Shown here: positions 25,025 through 34,336 of the stretch, piece by piece
Layout: each line of letters opens with the position of its first letter
Position numbering within the stretch: position 1 is the stretch's first letter
NCBI RefSeq assembly: GCF_024343675.1
Contig: NZ_RJUD01000104.1
Coordinates: 100,612 to 164,611, forward strand
Direction: 5' to 3'
Length of the DNA stretch: 64,000 nt
Source: Lacihabitans sp. CS3-21
GTDB lineage: Bacteria; Bacteroidota; Bacteroidia; Cytophagales; Spirosomataceae
Program-made: the position numbers and the translations under genes
The notes under the pieces: generated by a model
Seen by the model: only the letters and a program-made list of their open reading frames with translations
Told to the model about the DNA's origin: nothing
Database searches by the model: none

Positions 25025-26326
25025 TTACAACTCAATTTTCTTCATTTTTGGCACTAAGAGGTGCATAATTAGCCAAGCCAATAAGTATGCACCACCACAA
25101 ATTAAGAACATGATGAAGTAAGCGGTTTCTATTTGGTTGATACTTCTGTAGTACACAAACATGTTTTTCTGCACAGCCCATGTTAGCAAAATACCTCCTA
25201 AGCCTCCCATCATACCGCCTATGCCTGTTACTGAGGCAGTGGCTTTTTTTGGAAACATATCAGACACTGTAGTGAAAATATTGGCAGACCAAGCCTGATG
25301 TGCCGAGGCAGCTATTCCTATCACCAGAACCGCCAGCCACATATTTATTCTACCAGCATATTGCGAAAGCACCACCGGTAATACACACAACGCAAAAATA
25401 AACATTGAGGTTTTGCGGGCCTTAAATGCCGGCATATTTCTGTTTATAAAGGCCATTGGCAAATAACCACCACCAACACTACCAATTGTGGAAATCATAT
25501 ATACTACTGCAGGAGGAATGGCGATTTCGGTAAGTGTAAGTTTATATTCGCTTTGCAAAAAGTCAGGCAACCAGAAAAGGTAGAACCACCAAACTGGATC
25601 AGTCAGGAATTTTCCTATTGCAAAAGCCCAAGTTTGACGAAATGTCAAGAGTTTAAACCAAGAAACTTTCTCGTTTTCTACTACTTTTTCAATATTTTCA
25701 TCTTCTTTATCTGAGTGTATATAATCAAATTCGGCTTGGCTGAGTTTTTTGGAATCCTTGGGTGAAGTATAGTGTTTTTGCCACAAAATCAGCCAAATAA
25801 AGCCTATCAATCCTGTCAAAATAAATGCCCATTGCCAACCCCAAGCAGCTGCTATAAACGGTACTGTTAAGGGTGCTACTATGGCTCCGATGTTTGTTCC
25901 TGAGTTAAAAATACCCGTAGCCAAGGCTCTTTCTTTTTTAGGAAACCACTCAGCAGTACTTTTAATTGCGGCTGGGAAGTTACCTGCTTCTGTTACCCCT
26001 AAAAATGCTCTGGCTATCATAAAACCAAATGCAGAATTGGCCAATGCGTGGCCTATGGCTGCCAAACTCCATAATCCTGTGGCCATTGCGTAGCCTTTTT
26101 TTGTTCCTAGCTTGTCTACTACTCGACCTGCTATGAGCATTCCAAAGCTATAGAATAGTTTGAAAGCGATTTCGATGTTGGCGTAGTCACCATCGTCCCA
26201 TTTGAGTTCGTCAGAGAGGACTGATTTTAAAAGGCTGATTACTTGGCGATCTAGGTAGTTTACGGTGGTCGCAAAAAACACGAGGGCACAGATGGTCCAG
26301 CGATAGTTTCCGATTTTGTTCTCCAT
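25025..26326 (-). CDS. exuT: MFS hexuronate transporter (ExuT-like)
   Basis: A 433-residue, 12-helix major facilitator of the anion:cation symporter group. The start RWTICALVFFATTVNYLDRQVIS and the loop VTEAGNFPAAIKSTAEWFPKKERA are characteristic of ExuT/GudP-type sugar-acid carriers. As the last gene of a uxaA-uxaC-kdgK-kdgA operon (10 bases after kdgA), its substrate is most likely galacturonate and/or glucuronate taken up with H+. Transport specificity rests on this context and not on known binding residues. A terminator follows. Confidence 0.88.
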   Translation of the reverse strand: MENKIGNYRWTICALVFFATTVNYLDRQVISLLKSVLSDELKWDDGDYANIEIAFKLFYSFGMLIAGRVVDKLGTKKGYAMATGLWSLAAIGHALANSAFGFMIARAFLGVTEAGNFPAAIKSTAEWFPKKERALATGIFNSGTNIGAIVAPLTVPFIAAAWGWQWAFILTGLIGFIWLILWQKHYTSPKDSKKLSQAEFDYIHSDKEDENIEKVVENEKVSWFKLLTFRQTWAFAIGKFLTDPVWWFYLFWLPDFLQSEYKLTLTEIAIPPAVVYMISTIGSVGGGYLPMAFINRNMPAFKARKTSMFIFALCVLPVVLSQYAGRINMWLAVLVIGIAASAHQAWSANIFTTVSDMFPKKATASVTGIGGMMGGLGGILLTWAVQKNMFVYYRSINQIETAYFIMFLICGGAYLLAWLIMHLLVPKMKKIEL

Positions 26327-26336
26327 TTTTTTAGGG

Positions 26337-26975
26337 TTAAGGTTGAATGAAAGAAAACAGTCCTTTCACTTTGGTTTTGAATATTTCTATGTCGTCCATG
26401 TCTTTGAAAAGTTGAGAACCCAATCCAACTGCATTTGCCCCAGCCCCAAACCATTCTTTTAGGCTACTTTCTGTAGGTTCTACTCCACCGGTTACCATTA
26501 TTTTGACAGTTGGCATTGGGCCTCTGAGTGCTTTTACGTATGCTGAGCCAACTATATTTCCTGGAAAAATCTTCACCATTGACGCACCCAAAGATAATGC
26601 ACTGTAGATTTCGGTAGGAGTCATTACACCTGGCACCCAAGCTATGTTATGTTTTTTACAAACTTCGCCAACTTCTTTAGTTGTGCCAGGTTGAACAATA
26701 AAATCGGCACCCAATTTTACGTACTTTTCTGCGGTTTCGGCATCTACAATTGTACCTATACCCAATATCATACCAGGACAATTTTCACGAACAAATGGCT
26801 GAATTTTTGAAAATACTTCAGCGGCATTTTTTCCTCTATTGGTAAACTCAAATGCTCTAATTCCTGCCTCATAACACGCTTTTACAATGTTTTTTGTAAT
26901 TTCTATATCGGCATTGTAATAAACTGGTACTAGGGGTTTTTCAAGGACAAGTTGTAATATTTCTTCTTTTGTCAT
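26337..26975 (-). CDS. kdgA: 2-keto-3-deoxy-6-phosphogluconate / 4-hydroxy-2-oxoglutarate aldolase
   Basis: A 212-residue class I aldolase (Eda/KdgA) that splits KDPG into pyruvate and glyceraldehyde 3-phosphate. Glu43 in AFEFTNRG and the Schiff-base Lys135 in MVKIFPGN are present, along with GIGTIVDAE and VQPGTT. Length matches Eda (about 213). It lies 2 bases downstream of kdgK and 10 bases upstream of the transporter gene and performs the last step of the pathway encoded here. Confidence 0.93.
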   Translation of the reverse strand: MTKEEILQLVLEKPLVPVYYNADIEITKNIVKACYEAGIRAFEFTNRGKNAAEVFSKIQPFVRENCPGMILGIGTIVDAETAEKYVKLGADFIVQPGTTKEVGEVCKKHNIAWVPGVMTPTEIYSALSLGASMVKIFPGNIVGSAYVKALRGPMPTVKIMVTGGVEPTESSLKEWFGAGANAVGLGSQLFKDMDDIEIFKTKVKGLFSFIQP

Positions 26976-26977
26976 TA

Positions 26978-28012
26978 TTATTGATTTACCAAAAGGGCAT
27001 TTAAAATTTGAATCACATCTTCTACTTTTTGTTGAGTGGCATCTCCATATTCATTTAGTTTTCCGATGGCCGCCGCGGCCGCAAAATCTATGATTTCTTG
27101 TGGTGATTGTTCGTTGTAAAGTCCATACAACAAGCCTGCCATAAAACAGTCGCCGCTTCCTACTTTGTCTATTACTTTTTTAACCTTAAAATGTGGTGAA
27201 ACATATAGGTTATTCTCCGTAAATATAGTTGTATAGTATTCTATTCCCTCATTTTGGTAGTCAAATCTAAAAGTATTGGCTACAAATCTACAATTTTCAA
27301 ATTTTAGCAAAATTTCTCTTGAAACCTTTTCACATTCTACTAAATAATCTTCTTTAGAGGCATTGTTTATTTCTACTTCTGGATTAATCGAAGTACCTAA
27401 CAGTTTATTTGCGGCCCAAAGATTACCCATAATGAGGTCACAGTATTGGGCTATTTCTGGCATTATTTCTATAGGTTCTTTGCCATATTTCCAAAGTTTA
27501 GAGCGGTAGTTGAGATCAACAGATACTTTCACACCTGCTTTTTTAGCTTCTTTTACGGCTTCTAGACATACATCAGCCATTTGTTTACTCAGAGCAGGCG
27601 TTATGGCACTTACATGGAGCCATTCTATGTCTTTTAAAAGTTCTGACCAATTTATTTGTTCAGTTTGTATAGATGCAAACGAAGAATGTGCTCGGTCATA
27701 AATTACTCCAGCATTTTTCAAATCTGCACCTTGAGGTAACATATAAATTCCGATTCGTTCCCCGCACCATTGCATTTTGGAAGTATCGATATTTTTAGAC
27801 TCTAAATATTGGGCTATTTCTTCAGCCAGTGCATTTTTTGGTAACCCACTACAGTATTGCACGGGTATAGTCCAGCTAGCCAAAGCCATTGCGGTATTAA
27901 GTTCGGCACCTCCTACAAAGGTTGGAATACTTGCTTTTCGTATCCATTCACCTCCCATTTCGGGAGAGAGCCGAAGCAAAATTTCGCCAAATGTCAGAAT
28001 CGATTTCCTCAT
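26978..28012 (-). CDS. kdgK: 2-keto-3-deoxygluconate kinase (PfkB family)
   Basis: A 344-residue ribokinase-fold sugar kinase that phosphorylates 2-keto-3-deoxygluconate to KDPG with ATP. PfkB signatures: FGEILLRLSP at the start, GGAELNTAMALA (about residues 34-45) and the catalytic DKVGSGDCFMAGLLYG, with the catalytic Asp near residue 285. It is coupled to uxaC upstream (3-base gap) and kdgA downstream (2-base gap), which fixes the substrate assignment better than the sequence alone. Confidence 0.9.
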   Translation of the reverse strand: MRKSILTFGEILLRLSPEMGGEWIRKASIPTFVGGAELNTAMALASWTIPVQYCSGLPKNALAEEIAQYLESKNIDTSKMQWCGERIGIYMLPQGADLKNAGVIYDRAHSSFASIQTEQINWSELLKDIEWLHVSAITPALSKQMADVCLEAVKEAKKAGVKVSVDLNYRSKLWKYGKEPIEIMPEIAQYCDLIMGNLWAANKLLGTSINPEVEINNASKEDYLVECEKVSREILLKFENCRFVANTFRFDYQNEGIEYYTTIFTENNLYVSPHFKVKKVIDKVGSGDCFMAGLLYGLYNEQSPQEIIDFAAAAAIGKLNEYGDATQQKVEDVIQILNALLVNQ

Positions 28013-28015
28013 TTC

Positions 28016-29434
28016 TTAGAATCCAAAATACGTTTTGGCGTTGTTGTAACAAATATTCTGAATGGTTTTTCCTATGAATGCCTGATCATTTGGAAGTTCT
28101 CCATTCTCAATGTCATTCCCATAAATATTGCACAATATTCTTCTGAAATATTCGTGACGTGGAAACGAAAGAAAACTACGGGAGTCAGTAAGCATACCCA
28201 CAAACTGACTCAATAGACCCATTTGCGATAATGTGTTTATCTGTTTTTCCATGCCATCTTTTTGGTCAAGAAACCACCATCCAGACCCCCATTGAATTTT
28301 TCCAGCTACAGAGCCGTCATTAAAATTCCCTATCATGGTGGCCATCAATTCGTTATCGGCAGGATTTAAGTTATAAATTATCGTTTTGGTCAATTGGTCA
28401 TATTCGCCCAATTTCCCCAAAAACTTTGACAATGCTTTGGCTTGTGACCAATCTCCAATGCTATCCCAGCCTGTGTCAGGTCCGAGAGTTCTCATCGCTT
28501 TTTTATTATTATTCCTTAAAGCACCGAGGTGAAACTGCTGAATCCAGCCCAGTTCAGCATACATTGTGCCCAAAAAGTGCAACATGGCTGATTTGAAAAT
28601 GACAGCCTCAGTAACTGAAATTTCTTGTTTATTTAATGTTTTTTTCAGAATGGCATCTGCCTGTTCTTCTGTAAAATCTTCTGCATATATTTCCTCCAAA
28701 CCGTGGTCTGATACTTTTCCGCCGTTTGCCGCAAAGAAATCTGCTCTTGATTTAAGTGCTTTTTTTAAATCCGAATAATCTTTGATTTCAAAGCCTACTA
28801 TTCCTCCAAGTTTTTCAATAAATGAGGCAAAGTTTGGATTTTCTATCAAAATAAATTTGTCAGGCCTGAACGCCGGCAACATGGCTACCTCGGAGCCAGC
28901 AGATTTGGTGGCCAGTTCTTTATGATAAGCTATGTGATGTTCTAAAGAATCAAGCGGGTCATCTGTCGTGCAAACAGTCGTAACATTCATCTTTTTCAAT
29001 AATCCACGAACCCCATATTCCTTTGTGGCAAGTTTGGCGGTGCAATTGTCATAAATTGCTTTTGACGAAGCAGGATTAAGCACTTCTTTTATATCAAAAT
29101 AACGTTGTAATTCCAAATGAGACCAATGATAAAGTGGATTCCGCATGGTATTTGGAATGGTTTCTGCCCATTTTTCAAACTTCTCATAATCGCTTTTATC
29201 TCCAGTGCAATAAGCTTCGTTTATGCCGTTTGTACGCATGGCTCTCCATTTGTAGTGGTCCCCATAAAGCCAAGCATGTGTTAGGTTATTGAAATTTATA
29301 TCGTTTAGTATTTGGTCAGGAGGAAGGTGATTGTGATAATCGATAATTGGCATTTCTTTAGCATATTCATGATAAAGTATTTCTGCCGTTTTGGTTTGTA
29401 AAAGAAAGTTTTCGTCTAAAAAAGCTTTTGCCAT
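28016..29434 (-). CDS. uxaC: Glucuronate/galacturonate isomerase
   Basis: A 472-residue uronate isomerase of the amidohydrolase superfamily, converting D-glucuronate to D-fructuronate and D-galacturonate to D-tagaturonate. The metal-binding segment IIDYHNHLPPDQI near the N-terminus and GMLTDSRSFLSFPRHEYFRRILC near the C-terminus are diagnostic. The start is ATG 29434, 20 bases after the uxaA stop; an upstream TTG at 29479 would overlap uxaA and add 15 residues not found in the family. Second gene of the operon. Confidence 0.95.
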   Translation of the reverse strand: MAKAFLDENFLLQTKTAEILYHEYAKEMPIIDYHNHLPPDQILNDINFNNLTHAWLYGDHYKWRAMRTNGINEAYCTGDKSDYEKFEKWAETIPNTMRNPLYHWSHLELQRYFDIKEVLNPASSKAIYDNCTAKLATKEYGVRGLLKKMNVTTVCTTDDPLDSLEHHIAYHKELATKSAGSEVAMLPAFRPDKFILIENPNFASFIEKLGGIVGFEIKDYSDLKKALKSRADFFAANGGKVSDHGLEEIYAEDFTEEQADAILKKTLNKQEISVTEAVIFKSAMLHFLGTMYAELGWIQQFHLGALRNNNKKAMRTLGPDTGWDSIGDWSQAKALSKFLGKLGEYDQLTKTIIYNLNPADNELMATMIGNFNDGSVAGKIQWGSGWWFLDQKDGMEKQINTLSQMGLLSQFVGMLTDSRSFLSFPRHEYFRRILCNIYGNDIENGELPNDQAFIGKTIQNICYNNAKTYFGF

Positions 29435-29454
29435 GTTCGTATCTAATTTTTTAA

Positions 29455-31104
29455 TTATAAACTTACTCCCCTTTTCCAAGGAATAAAGTCATCTTGTCCG
29501 TTTGTAACTGCTTTTACTTCTTGTGTACCATTTGCGGCATTAATGACAAAATCTAAAATTCGACGACCTGCCTGCTCAATGGTTTCTTTACCTTCTATAA
29601 TCGAGCCAGTATTTATATCAATGATGTCTGCCATTTTTTCGGCCAACTTGGTATTGCTTGATATCTTTATTACTGGTACTATCGGATTACCTGTAGGTGT
29701 ACCAAGACCCGTAGTGAAAAGTACAATATTTGCACCCGAACCCACTTCTGCAGTTGTGGATTCTACATCGTTTCCTGGTGTGCACAATAAGTTTAAGCCT
29801 TTTTTAGTAACTTTTTCAGGATAATCTAAAACATCGGTTACTGGCGAGGTACCACCTTTTTTTGCTGCTCCTGCAGATTTTATGGCGTCTGTTATAAGAC
29901 CATCTTTGATGTTTCCCGGTGATGGATTCATGTCAAATCCCGATCCTACTGCTTTAGCTCTGTTATTGTAAGTGGTCATCAAATGATTAAACTTTTCAGC
30001 GTTTTCGGTTATCATACATCTGTCGCTGAGTTCTTGTTCCACACCACACAATTCGGGAAACTCTGATAGTATCACAGTTCCACCCAAAGCCACCAAAAGG
30101 TCAGATGTATAGCCGATGGCTGGATTTGCAGAAATTCCTGAAAAACCATCAGAACCTCCACATTCAAGGCCCAATACTAATTTGTCTAACGATGCAGGTT
30201 TTCTTTGTATTTTATTGGCCTCTATGAGTCCGGCAAAAGTTTGTTTTATGGCATTGCTTACTAAAAGTTCTTCAGTACCCAGTTGTTGTTGTTCTAGAAA
30301 GTAAATAGGTTTCTGGTTCATTCCACCACGTTTTTCTATTTCTTCTTGCAACATGTAATATTGTGCATTTTGACAGCCCAGACTCAAAACCGTTGCACCT
30401 GCCACATTTGGATGTGTTATATATCCCGCCAAAAGTCCACACAAAGCTTGAGCGTCTTGACGTGTGCCGCCACAGCCCATGTCGTGGGTTAAGAATTTTA
30501 TTCCATCAACGTTCTTAAATATTTTTTCGGAGGCCGAGTTTTCGTTTCCATCTATTTCTACGGATAGTATTTCTTCTATATTTTTACCTGCAGAATAAAG
30601 GTCTATTAAACTTTTGGCGTAGTTTTTATATTTCGTCTTTTTGCTATAACCCAAGTCATCCACCAACGCTGATTTCATGATGTCCAGGTTGCGGTTTTCA
30701 CAAAAAACCATCGGCAATACAATCCAATAGTTAGCAGTTCCAACTTCGCCATTGGCTCTGTGATAACCCATAAAAGTACGTTTGCTAAACTCACTTACAT
30801 CAGGTATCTGCCAGTCGGTATGTCTTTCACCCAAGTTAAACTCGCTTGCGGCATGTTTAACATTAAAAGTTGTTATCCACTCACCTTTATTGATTTTTTG
30901 TTGGGCTTTACCCACCAAAACGCCATACATATAAATCTCTTCACCAGCTTCAAAATCTGATTCTGCAAACTTGTGTTTGGCTGGGATATCACTCGTTAGC
31001 TCGTAAGGTTTTTTGTTGTATTCTACAATTTCTCCTTTCTTGATGTCGCTCAAGGCAACGATTACGTTGTCATTTGGGTGAACTTTTAATACTCTATTGC
31101 TCAT
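29455..31104 (-). CDS. uxaA: Altronate dehydratase, full-length
   Basis: A 549-residue Fe-dependent dehydratase that converts D-altronate to 2-keto-3-deoxygluconate. Residues about 1-100 form the SAF-type N-terminal domain and the rest the catalytic domain, including GCGGTRQDAQALCGLLAGY, LGLECGGSDGFSGI and NPSPGNIKDGLI. It is the first gene of the operon. Unusually for this genome it has a Shine-Dalgarno-like AAAAGGAG 10 bases before the ATG. Its substrate altronate is made from tagaturonate by UxaB, whose gene is not in this window. Confidence 0.95.
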   Translation of the reverse strand: MSNRVLKVHPNDNVIVALSDIKKGEIVEYNKKPYELTSDIPAKHKFAESDFEAGEEIYMYGVLVGKAQQKINKGEWITTFNVKHAASEFNLGERHTDWQIPDVSEFSKRTFMGYHRANGEVGTANYWIVLPMVFCENRNLDIMKSALVDDLGYSKKTKYKNYAKSLIDLYSAGKNIEEILSVEIDGNENSASEKIFKNVDGIKFLTHDMGCGGTRQDAQALCGLLAGYITHPNVAGATVLSLGCQNAQYYMLQEEIEKRGGMNQKPIYFLEQQQLGTEELLVSNAIKQTFAGLIEANKIQRKPASLDKLVLGLECGGSDGFSGISANPAIGYTSDLLVALGGTVILSEFPELCGVEQELSDRCMITENAEKFNHLMTTYNNRAKAVGSGFDMNPSPGNIKDGLITDAIKSAGAAKKGGTSPVTDVLDYPEKVTKKGLNLLCTPGNDVESTTAEVGSGANIVLFTTGLGTPTGNPIVPVIKISSNTKLAEKMADIIDINTGSIIEGKETIEQAGRRILDFVINAANGTQEVKAVTNGQDDFIPWKRGVSL

Positions 31105-31114
31105 ATTTTGATGT

Positions 31115-31122
31115 CTCCTTTT
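31115..31122 (-). promoter_or_regulatory. Shine-Dalgarno-like ribosome binding site of uxaA
   Basis: The minus strand reads AAAAGGAG, 10 bases before the ATG at 31104. Clear SD sequences are otherwise rare in this window. Confidence 0.5.
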
Positions 31123-31162
31123 AGCAATATATGTTTATTTTATTGCCTAATTTTTGGAAACT

Positions 31163-31170
31163 CAAATCTA
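31163..31170 (-). promoter_or_regulatory. Candidate -7 element of the hexuronate operon
   Basis: The minus strand reads TAGATTTG (TAnnTTTG), 58 bases before the uxaA ATG. The nearest TTG upstream is 24 bases away, longer than usual, so the promoter may be weak or activator-dependent. Confidence 0.4.
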
Positions 31171-31316
31171 TGCAGATTATTTAAAATAAAATTCCAATGC
31201 GATTCTTTTTTTAATACTATTTTGACAACTTTAATCAAAAAGGTGGAATTCTAGTGTCATTTAGTTTAAAATCTAGTAAAAAAGGATTATTTAATAGAAT
31301 ATTTCAAAGAAAAAAT

Positions 31317-31751
31317 TTAAAGGTACTTCACGGCTTGTCTGCCCAATAGCAACCAACCATTTTTACCTTTTGTAAAAACCAACATTACTTTAATGTTCAC
31401 CTTGGCAGGTTGTTTTCCTTTGTCCATTGACTCTGCTATAAGTAGATGCCTTACTACTGCAGTTTTATCTACGATTTCAATTTTTACATCCGAAAAATCA
31501 AGAGAAGTGAAGTCAGATACGCCGGTCAAAAATGCGTCCATAAATTCTTTTTGGTTTTCTATTTTCCCATTTGAATGACCATAAGTTAAATTGGGATGTG
31601 ATATAGATTTTAAGCCCGATTCAGTAGGGTTTAGCATCTGAATCCTCAAGATTTCTAATGCATTTTGAACGGCTAATACATCTTTGTTTTGACCAAACGA
31701 TGCTGCTGAGGTTAAAACAGAAAATAGAAAAATTGCCAGAATAGACTTCAT
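31317..31751 (-). CDS. Secreted DUF4440/SnoaL-like (NTF2-fold) protein
   Basis: A 144-residue exported protein. A signal peptide (residues 1-20, ending ASFGQ) precedes an NTF2-like domain of the DUF4440 type: helical start DVLAVQNALEILR, then HPNLTYGHSNGKIENQKEFMDAF, and a beta-sheet ending VMLVFTKGKNGWLLLGRQAVKYL. Such proteins are small periplasmic binding or hydrolase-like folds; no catalytic residues can be assigned. It is monocistronic. The 200-base stretch towards the hexuronate operon holds no other gene. Confidence 0.8.
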   Translation of the reverse strand: MKSILAIFLFSVLTSAASFGQNKDVLAVQNALEILRIQMLNPTESGLKSISHPNLTYGHSNGKIENQKEFMDAFLTGVSDFTSLDFSDVKIEIVDKTAVVRHLLIAESMDKGKQPAKVNIKVMLVFTKGKNGWLLLGRQAVKYL

Positions 31752-31850
31752 TTTATTTAAGGTTTAATTGAATTAATAGCCGAAGCTAATCTGAAACTTT
31801 GATGGTATCAATAATTACATCCAAAATATTTATGCAATCGTTATAAAATA

Positions 31851-31882
31851 AAAAACCCCGAAGAGAAACTCCGAGGTTTTTT
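31851..31882 (-). terminator. Terminator after the PspC/GIN gene
   Basis: AAAAACCCCG (31851-31860) pairs with CGAGGTTTTT (31872-31881), one mismatch. A/T runs on both sides; it lies 18 bases past the stop codon at 31901. Confidence 0.65.
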
Positions 31883-31900
31883 AAAGATAAGAAGTAACTT

Positions 31901-34330
31901 CTAATCTCTTTCTATTACGCTTCCGCCACTGGTGTCAGACCTCAAGTCTTTTATTTTACTTAGTTTAGCTACACTTGCACCGTGTGCTTCAACATCTGCT
32001 TTTTCTACTTTTAAGCCTTTTGCATCTAATTGCGATGCTCCAGAAAGATTGGCTTTTAAAGCAGTTGCTGAACCTTTTGTAATCAGTTGAGATGCCCCTG
32101 AAGCATTGATATCTAGTGTTTTAGATATTATATCCATGGCCACCTGTGATGCTCCAGATAATTCAACATTCAAATCGTTAAGGTTTTCAAATCCCAATAT
32201 TTTTGCTTTTGCAGCACCTGAAATATCAAGATTTTCTAGGGTATTGGTCACGATGTAAATATGAACTTCTGAGTCATGATCTCTGAACGGATCATCATAC
32301 TCTATCTCCAAAGTAGTTCCTTTTACCTTTGCCTCGATGTTATCGAGTTCTTTCTGATCGTTGCTGTAAATGTCCACCGAAGTTTTATCTCCATGTTTGA
32401 TGGTCACAATAAAGTTTGAACCAAAATCAATATTCTTAAAGCTTTCTACAGTTACAGATTTATGAAACTCACCATGGTCATTGAAATCTTCTCCTCCAAA
32501 AGAGCCATTGCTGCCATTTCTGTCTAAAGCTTCTCTTTCATCTTCGGTCAAAACTGGGCAATCCGCACAAGCAATTTCACCACTTTCATCCATCAAAAAG
32601 GTGTATTTCTCAATATTGTCGCTGTCAATTCCAAACTTAGCGTCGAGATTCCATGATTGACTATACACTCTTCTAGCAAACTCTCTAGACATTTTAAACT
32701 TTTTGTTTTTCGGAATAAACAAAGTGGCTTCCACTTTCTGATCACGAAATACATTTTTGTCTTTCATGGTGAAGTTTTCTGGGAAAATAATCACTGAATC
32801 TCTTTGTGCAATCAAATATGAAATATCTTTGGCCAAAGACAATGCTTGTTCCTTTGATCTTCCATGCGAGCTATATTTGGTTTTTAAAGTCAGACTTGCA
32901 TTTTCAGAAGCTTCAAGAACAACCCTTGTATCGAACACATCGTCTTCATCTTCATCTCTTTCAAGGGCATCCAAATAAAGTGTGCCATTCGGCAATGTCA
33001 AGGTGGTTTCATCTGTATAACCATTTAATTTGGAGAAGTTTAGGGCATATTTCGAACCAACTGCACTTATTCCTACCACACCCATTAGCCAAAGTGCCAA
33101 CATGGTCAACCAGAAATTCCTTTGTCCGCTCAATTGTCCAGTCAGAAGTTTTATACCTATCAAGACAATCGCAATTGCTGGGATAAATAGGGCAAGGAAT
33201 CCGAAGAAACCACCCAAAGGAGGCAAGTCTCTGCTCAACATTCCTATCACATGATCGCCTGAAATCCAATCTTTGCTCGATATCAATCCGTAAAAAACTC
33301 CGGTAGTAACAATGGCTGCAAAGCCAAACGAAGCACCTATTATCATGAGTAATAAGCCTATGAACATTTTCACCAAAGTGCCAATTGGCCCCAAAATTTT
33401 ACCCAATGCCTTCAAGATTATTCCAATCAACCTGAATGGGAATAGTAAAAGTTTAGCAAATACACTTTCTTGTCTAGGTGATTCTGAAAGGCTGTTTGTT
33501 TTGATAGAAGATTCAATATTTTCAATGGTTACGGCCTGTCCTTTGAGTTCCATTTTCTGTGTAATTGTAACAGCGTTAGGTGCTACAATCCAGAATATGA
33601 TGTACAAAATTATGCCTATAAAGAAAAATCCACTTACTACAAAAAGAACACGTACCAAAACCAAATCCATTCCCAAATAAGAAGAAAGTCCTGTGGCAAC
33701 ACCACCTAGAACTTTGTTTTCGGGATTTCGGTAGAATTTCTTTACATTTTTAACTTCATCCAAGTCATTTCTTTCTGGAAATGCTATCCAGCAAACGAAA
33801 TAGGCTATGAAAATGAAGAATCCAATGCCCAAGTCAATCAAACCGAAGCCTAGAACTATAAACAGTATTCTTGCCCAAACCACGTCGAATTCAAATCTGT
33901 GTGCAAGTCCTGCCAACACGCCGGCAAGAGCTTTATGTTTGCTGTCGCGGTAAAACTTAGTTGGAGGAATTCCTGTTTCGGTTTTTTGTGATTCTTCAGA
34001 CTTTGGCTGTTCTGTTTTACCAAAAGAAGTATCTTCAGTGGTTTCTTTAGACAAATCTTCGTCTTCCTTAATGGCCTCGAAGTCAGAAACGGTTCCCATA
34101 GACTTGATGATTTTGTCTACATCGTCAATTTCTATCGCACCACCGTTTTGATTTTTTTCGTAGAATTTTTCTGCAATTCTAGCCTCAATATCTTGGGTGA
34201 TTTCATCGCAACTTTCGTAGCTCGAGAAATACTTTTTTATGGCTTCGAGATACTGGCTAAGTTTGTCGTAGGCATCTTCTTCTATGTTAAAAATGAGCCC
34301 ACCAATTGTTATTTGTAATGTCTTTTTCAT
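31901..34330 (-). CDS. Membrane protein with two PspC domains and a C-terminal GIN (DUF2807) domain
   Basis: An 809-residue protein. A short cytoplasmic N-terminal region (about 1-70, DUF-like, ending in an ARIAEKFYEK helix) and an acidic linker precede two PspC domains, at about 122-185 (KFYRDSKHKALAGVLAGLAHRF) and about 197-255 (KFYRNPENKVLGGVATGLSSYL), each with one or two membrane helices. Further helices follow at about 300-430. The C-terminal 180 residues form a GIN/DUF2807 beta-helix with repeated LSGASQ/NASGASQ units. PspC domains are linked to envelope-stress signalling. The gene follows padR with 6 bases between, so PadR likely controls it. The function of this fused architecture is not established. 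Confidence 0.85.
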   Translation of the reverse strand: MKKTLQITIGGLIFNIEEDAYDKLSQYLEAIKKYFSSYESCDEITQDIEARIAEKFYEKNQNGGAIEIDDVDKIIKSMGTVSDFEAIKEDEDLSKETTEDTSFGKTEQPKSEESQKTETGIPPTKFYRDSKHKALAGVLAGLAHRFEFDVVWARILFIVLGFGLIDLGIGFFIFIAYFVCWIAFPERNDLDEVKNVKKFYRNPENKVLGGVATGLSSYLGMDLVLVRVLFVVSGFFFIGIILYIIFWIVAPNAVTITQKMELKGQAVTIENIESSIKTNSLSESPRQESVFAKLLLFPFRLIGIILKALGKILGPIGTLVKMFIGLLLMIIGASFGFAAIVTTGVFYGLISSKDWISGDHVIGMLSRDLPPLGGFFGFLALFIPAIAIVLIGIKLLTGQLSGQRNFWLTMLALWLMGVVGISAVGSKYALNFSKLNGYTDETTLTLPNGTLYLDALERDEDEDDVFDTRVVLEASENASLTLKTKYSSHGRSKEQALSLAKDISYLIAQRDSVIIFPENFTMKDKNVFRDQKVEATLFIPKNKKFKMSREFARRVYSQSWNLDAKFGIDSDNIEKYTFLMDESGEIACADCPVLTEDEREALDRNGSNGSFGGEDFNDHGEFHKSVTVESFKNIDFGSNFIVTIKHGDKTSVDIYSNDQKELDNIEAKVKGTTLEIEYDDPFRDHDSEVHIYIVTNTLENLDISGAAKAKILGFENLNDLNVELSGASQVAMDIISKTLDINASGASQLITKGSATALKANLSGASQLDAKGLKVEKADVEAHGASVAKLSKIKDLRSDTSGGSVIERD

Positions 34331-34336
34331 ATTTGT

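Noticed and set aside
32806..33680. Overlapping open frames on the plus strand inside the PspC/GIN gene
   Set aside because: Antisense shadows; the PspC/GIN frame has clear domains.
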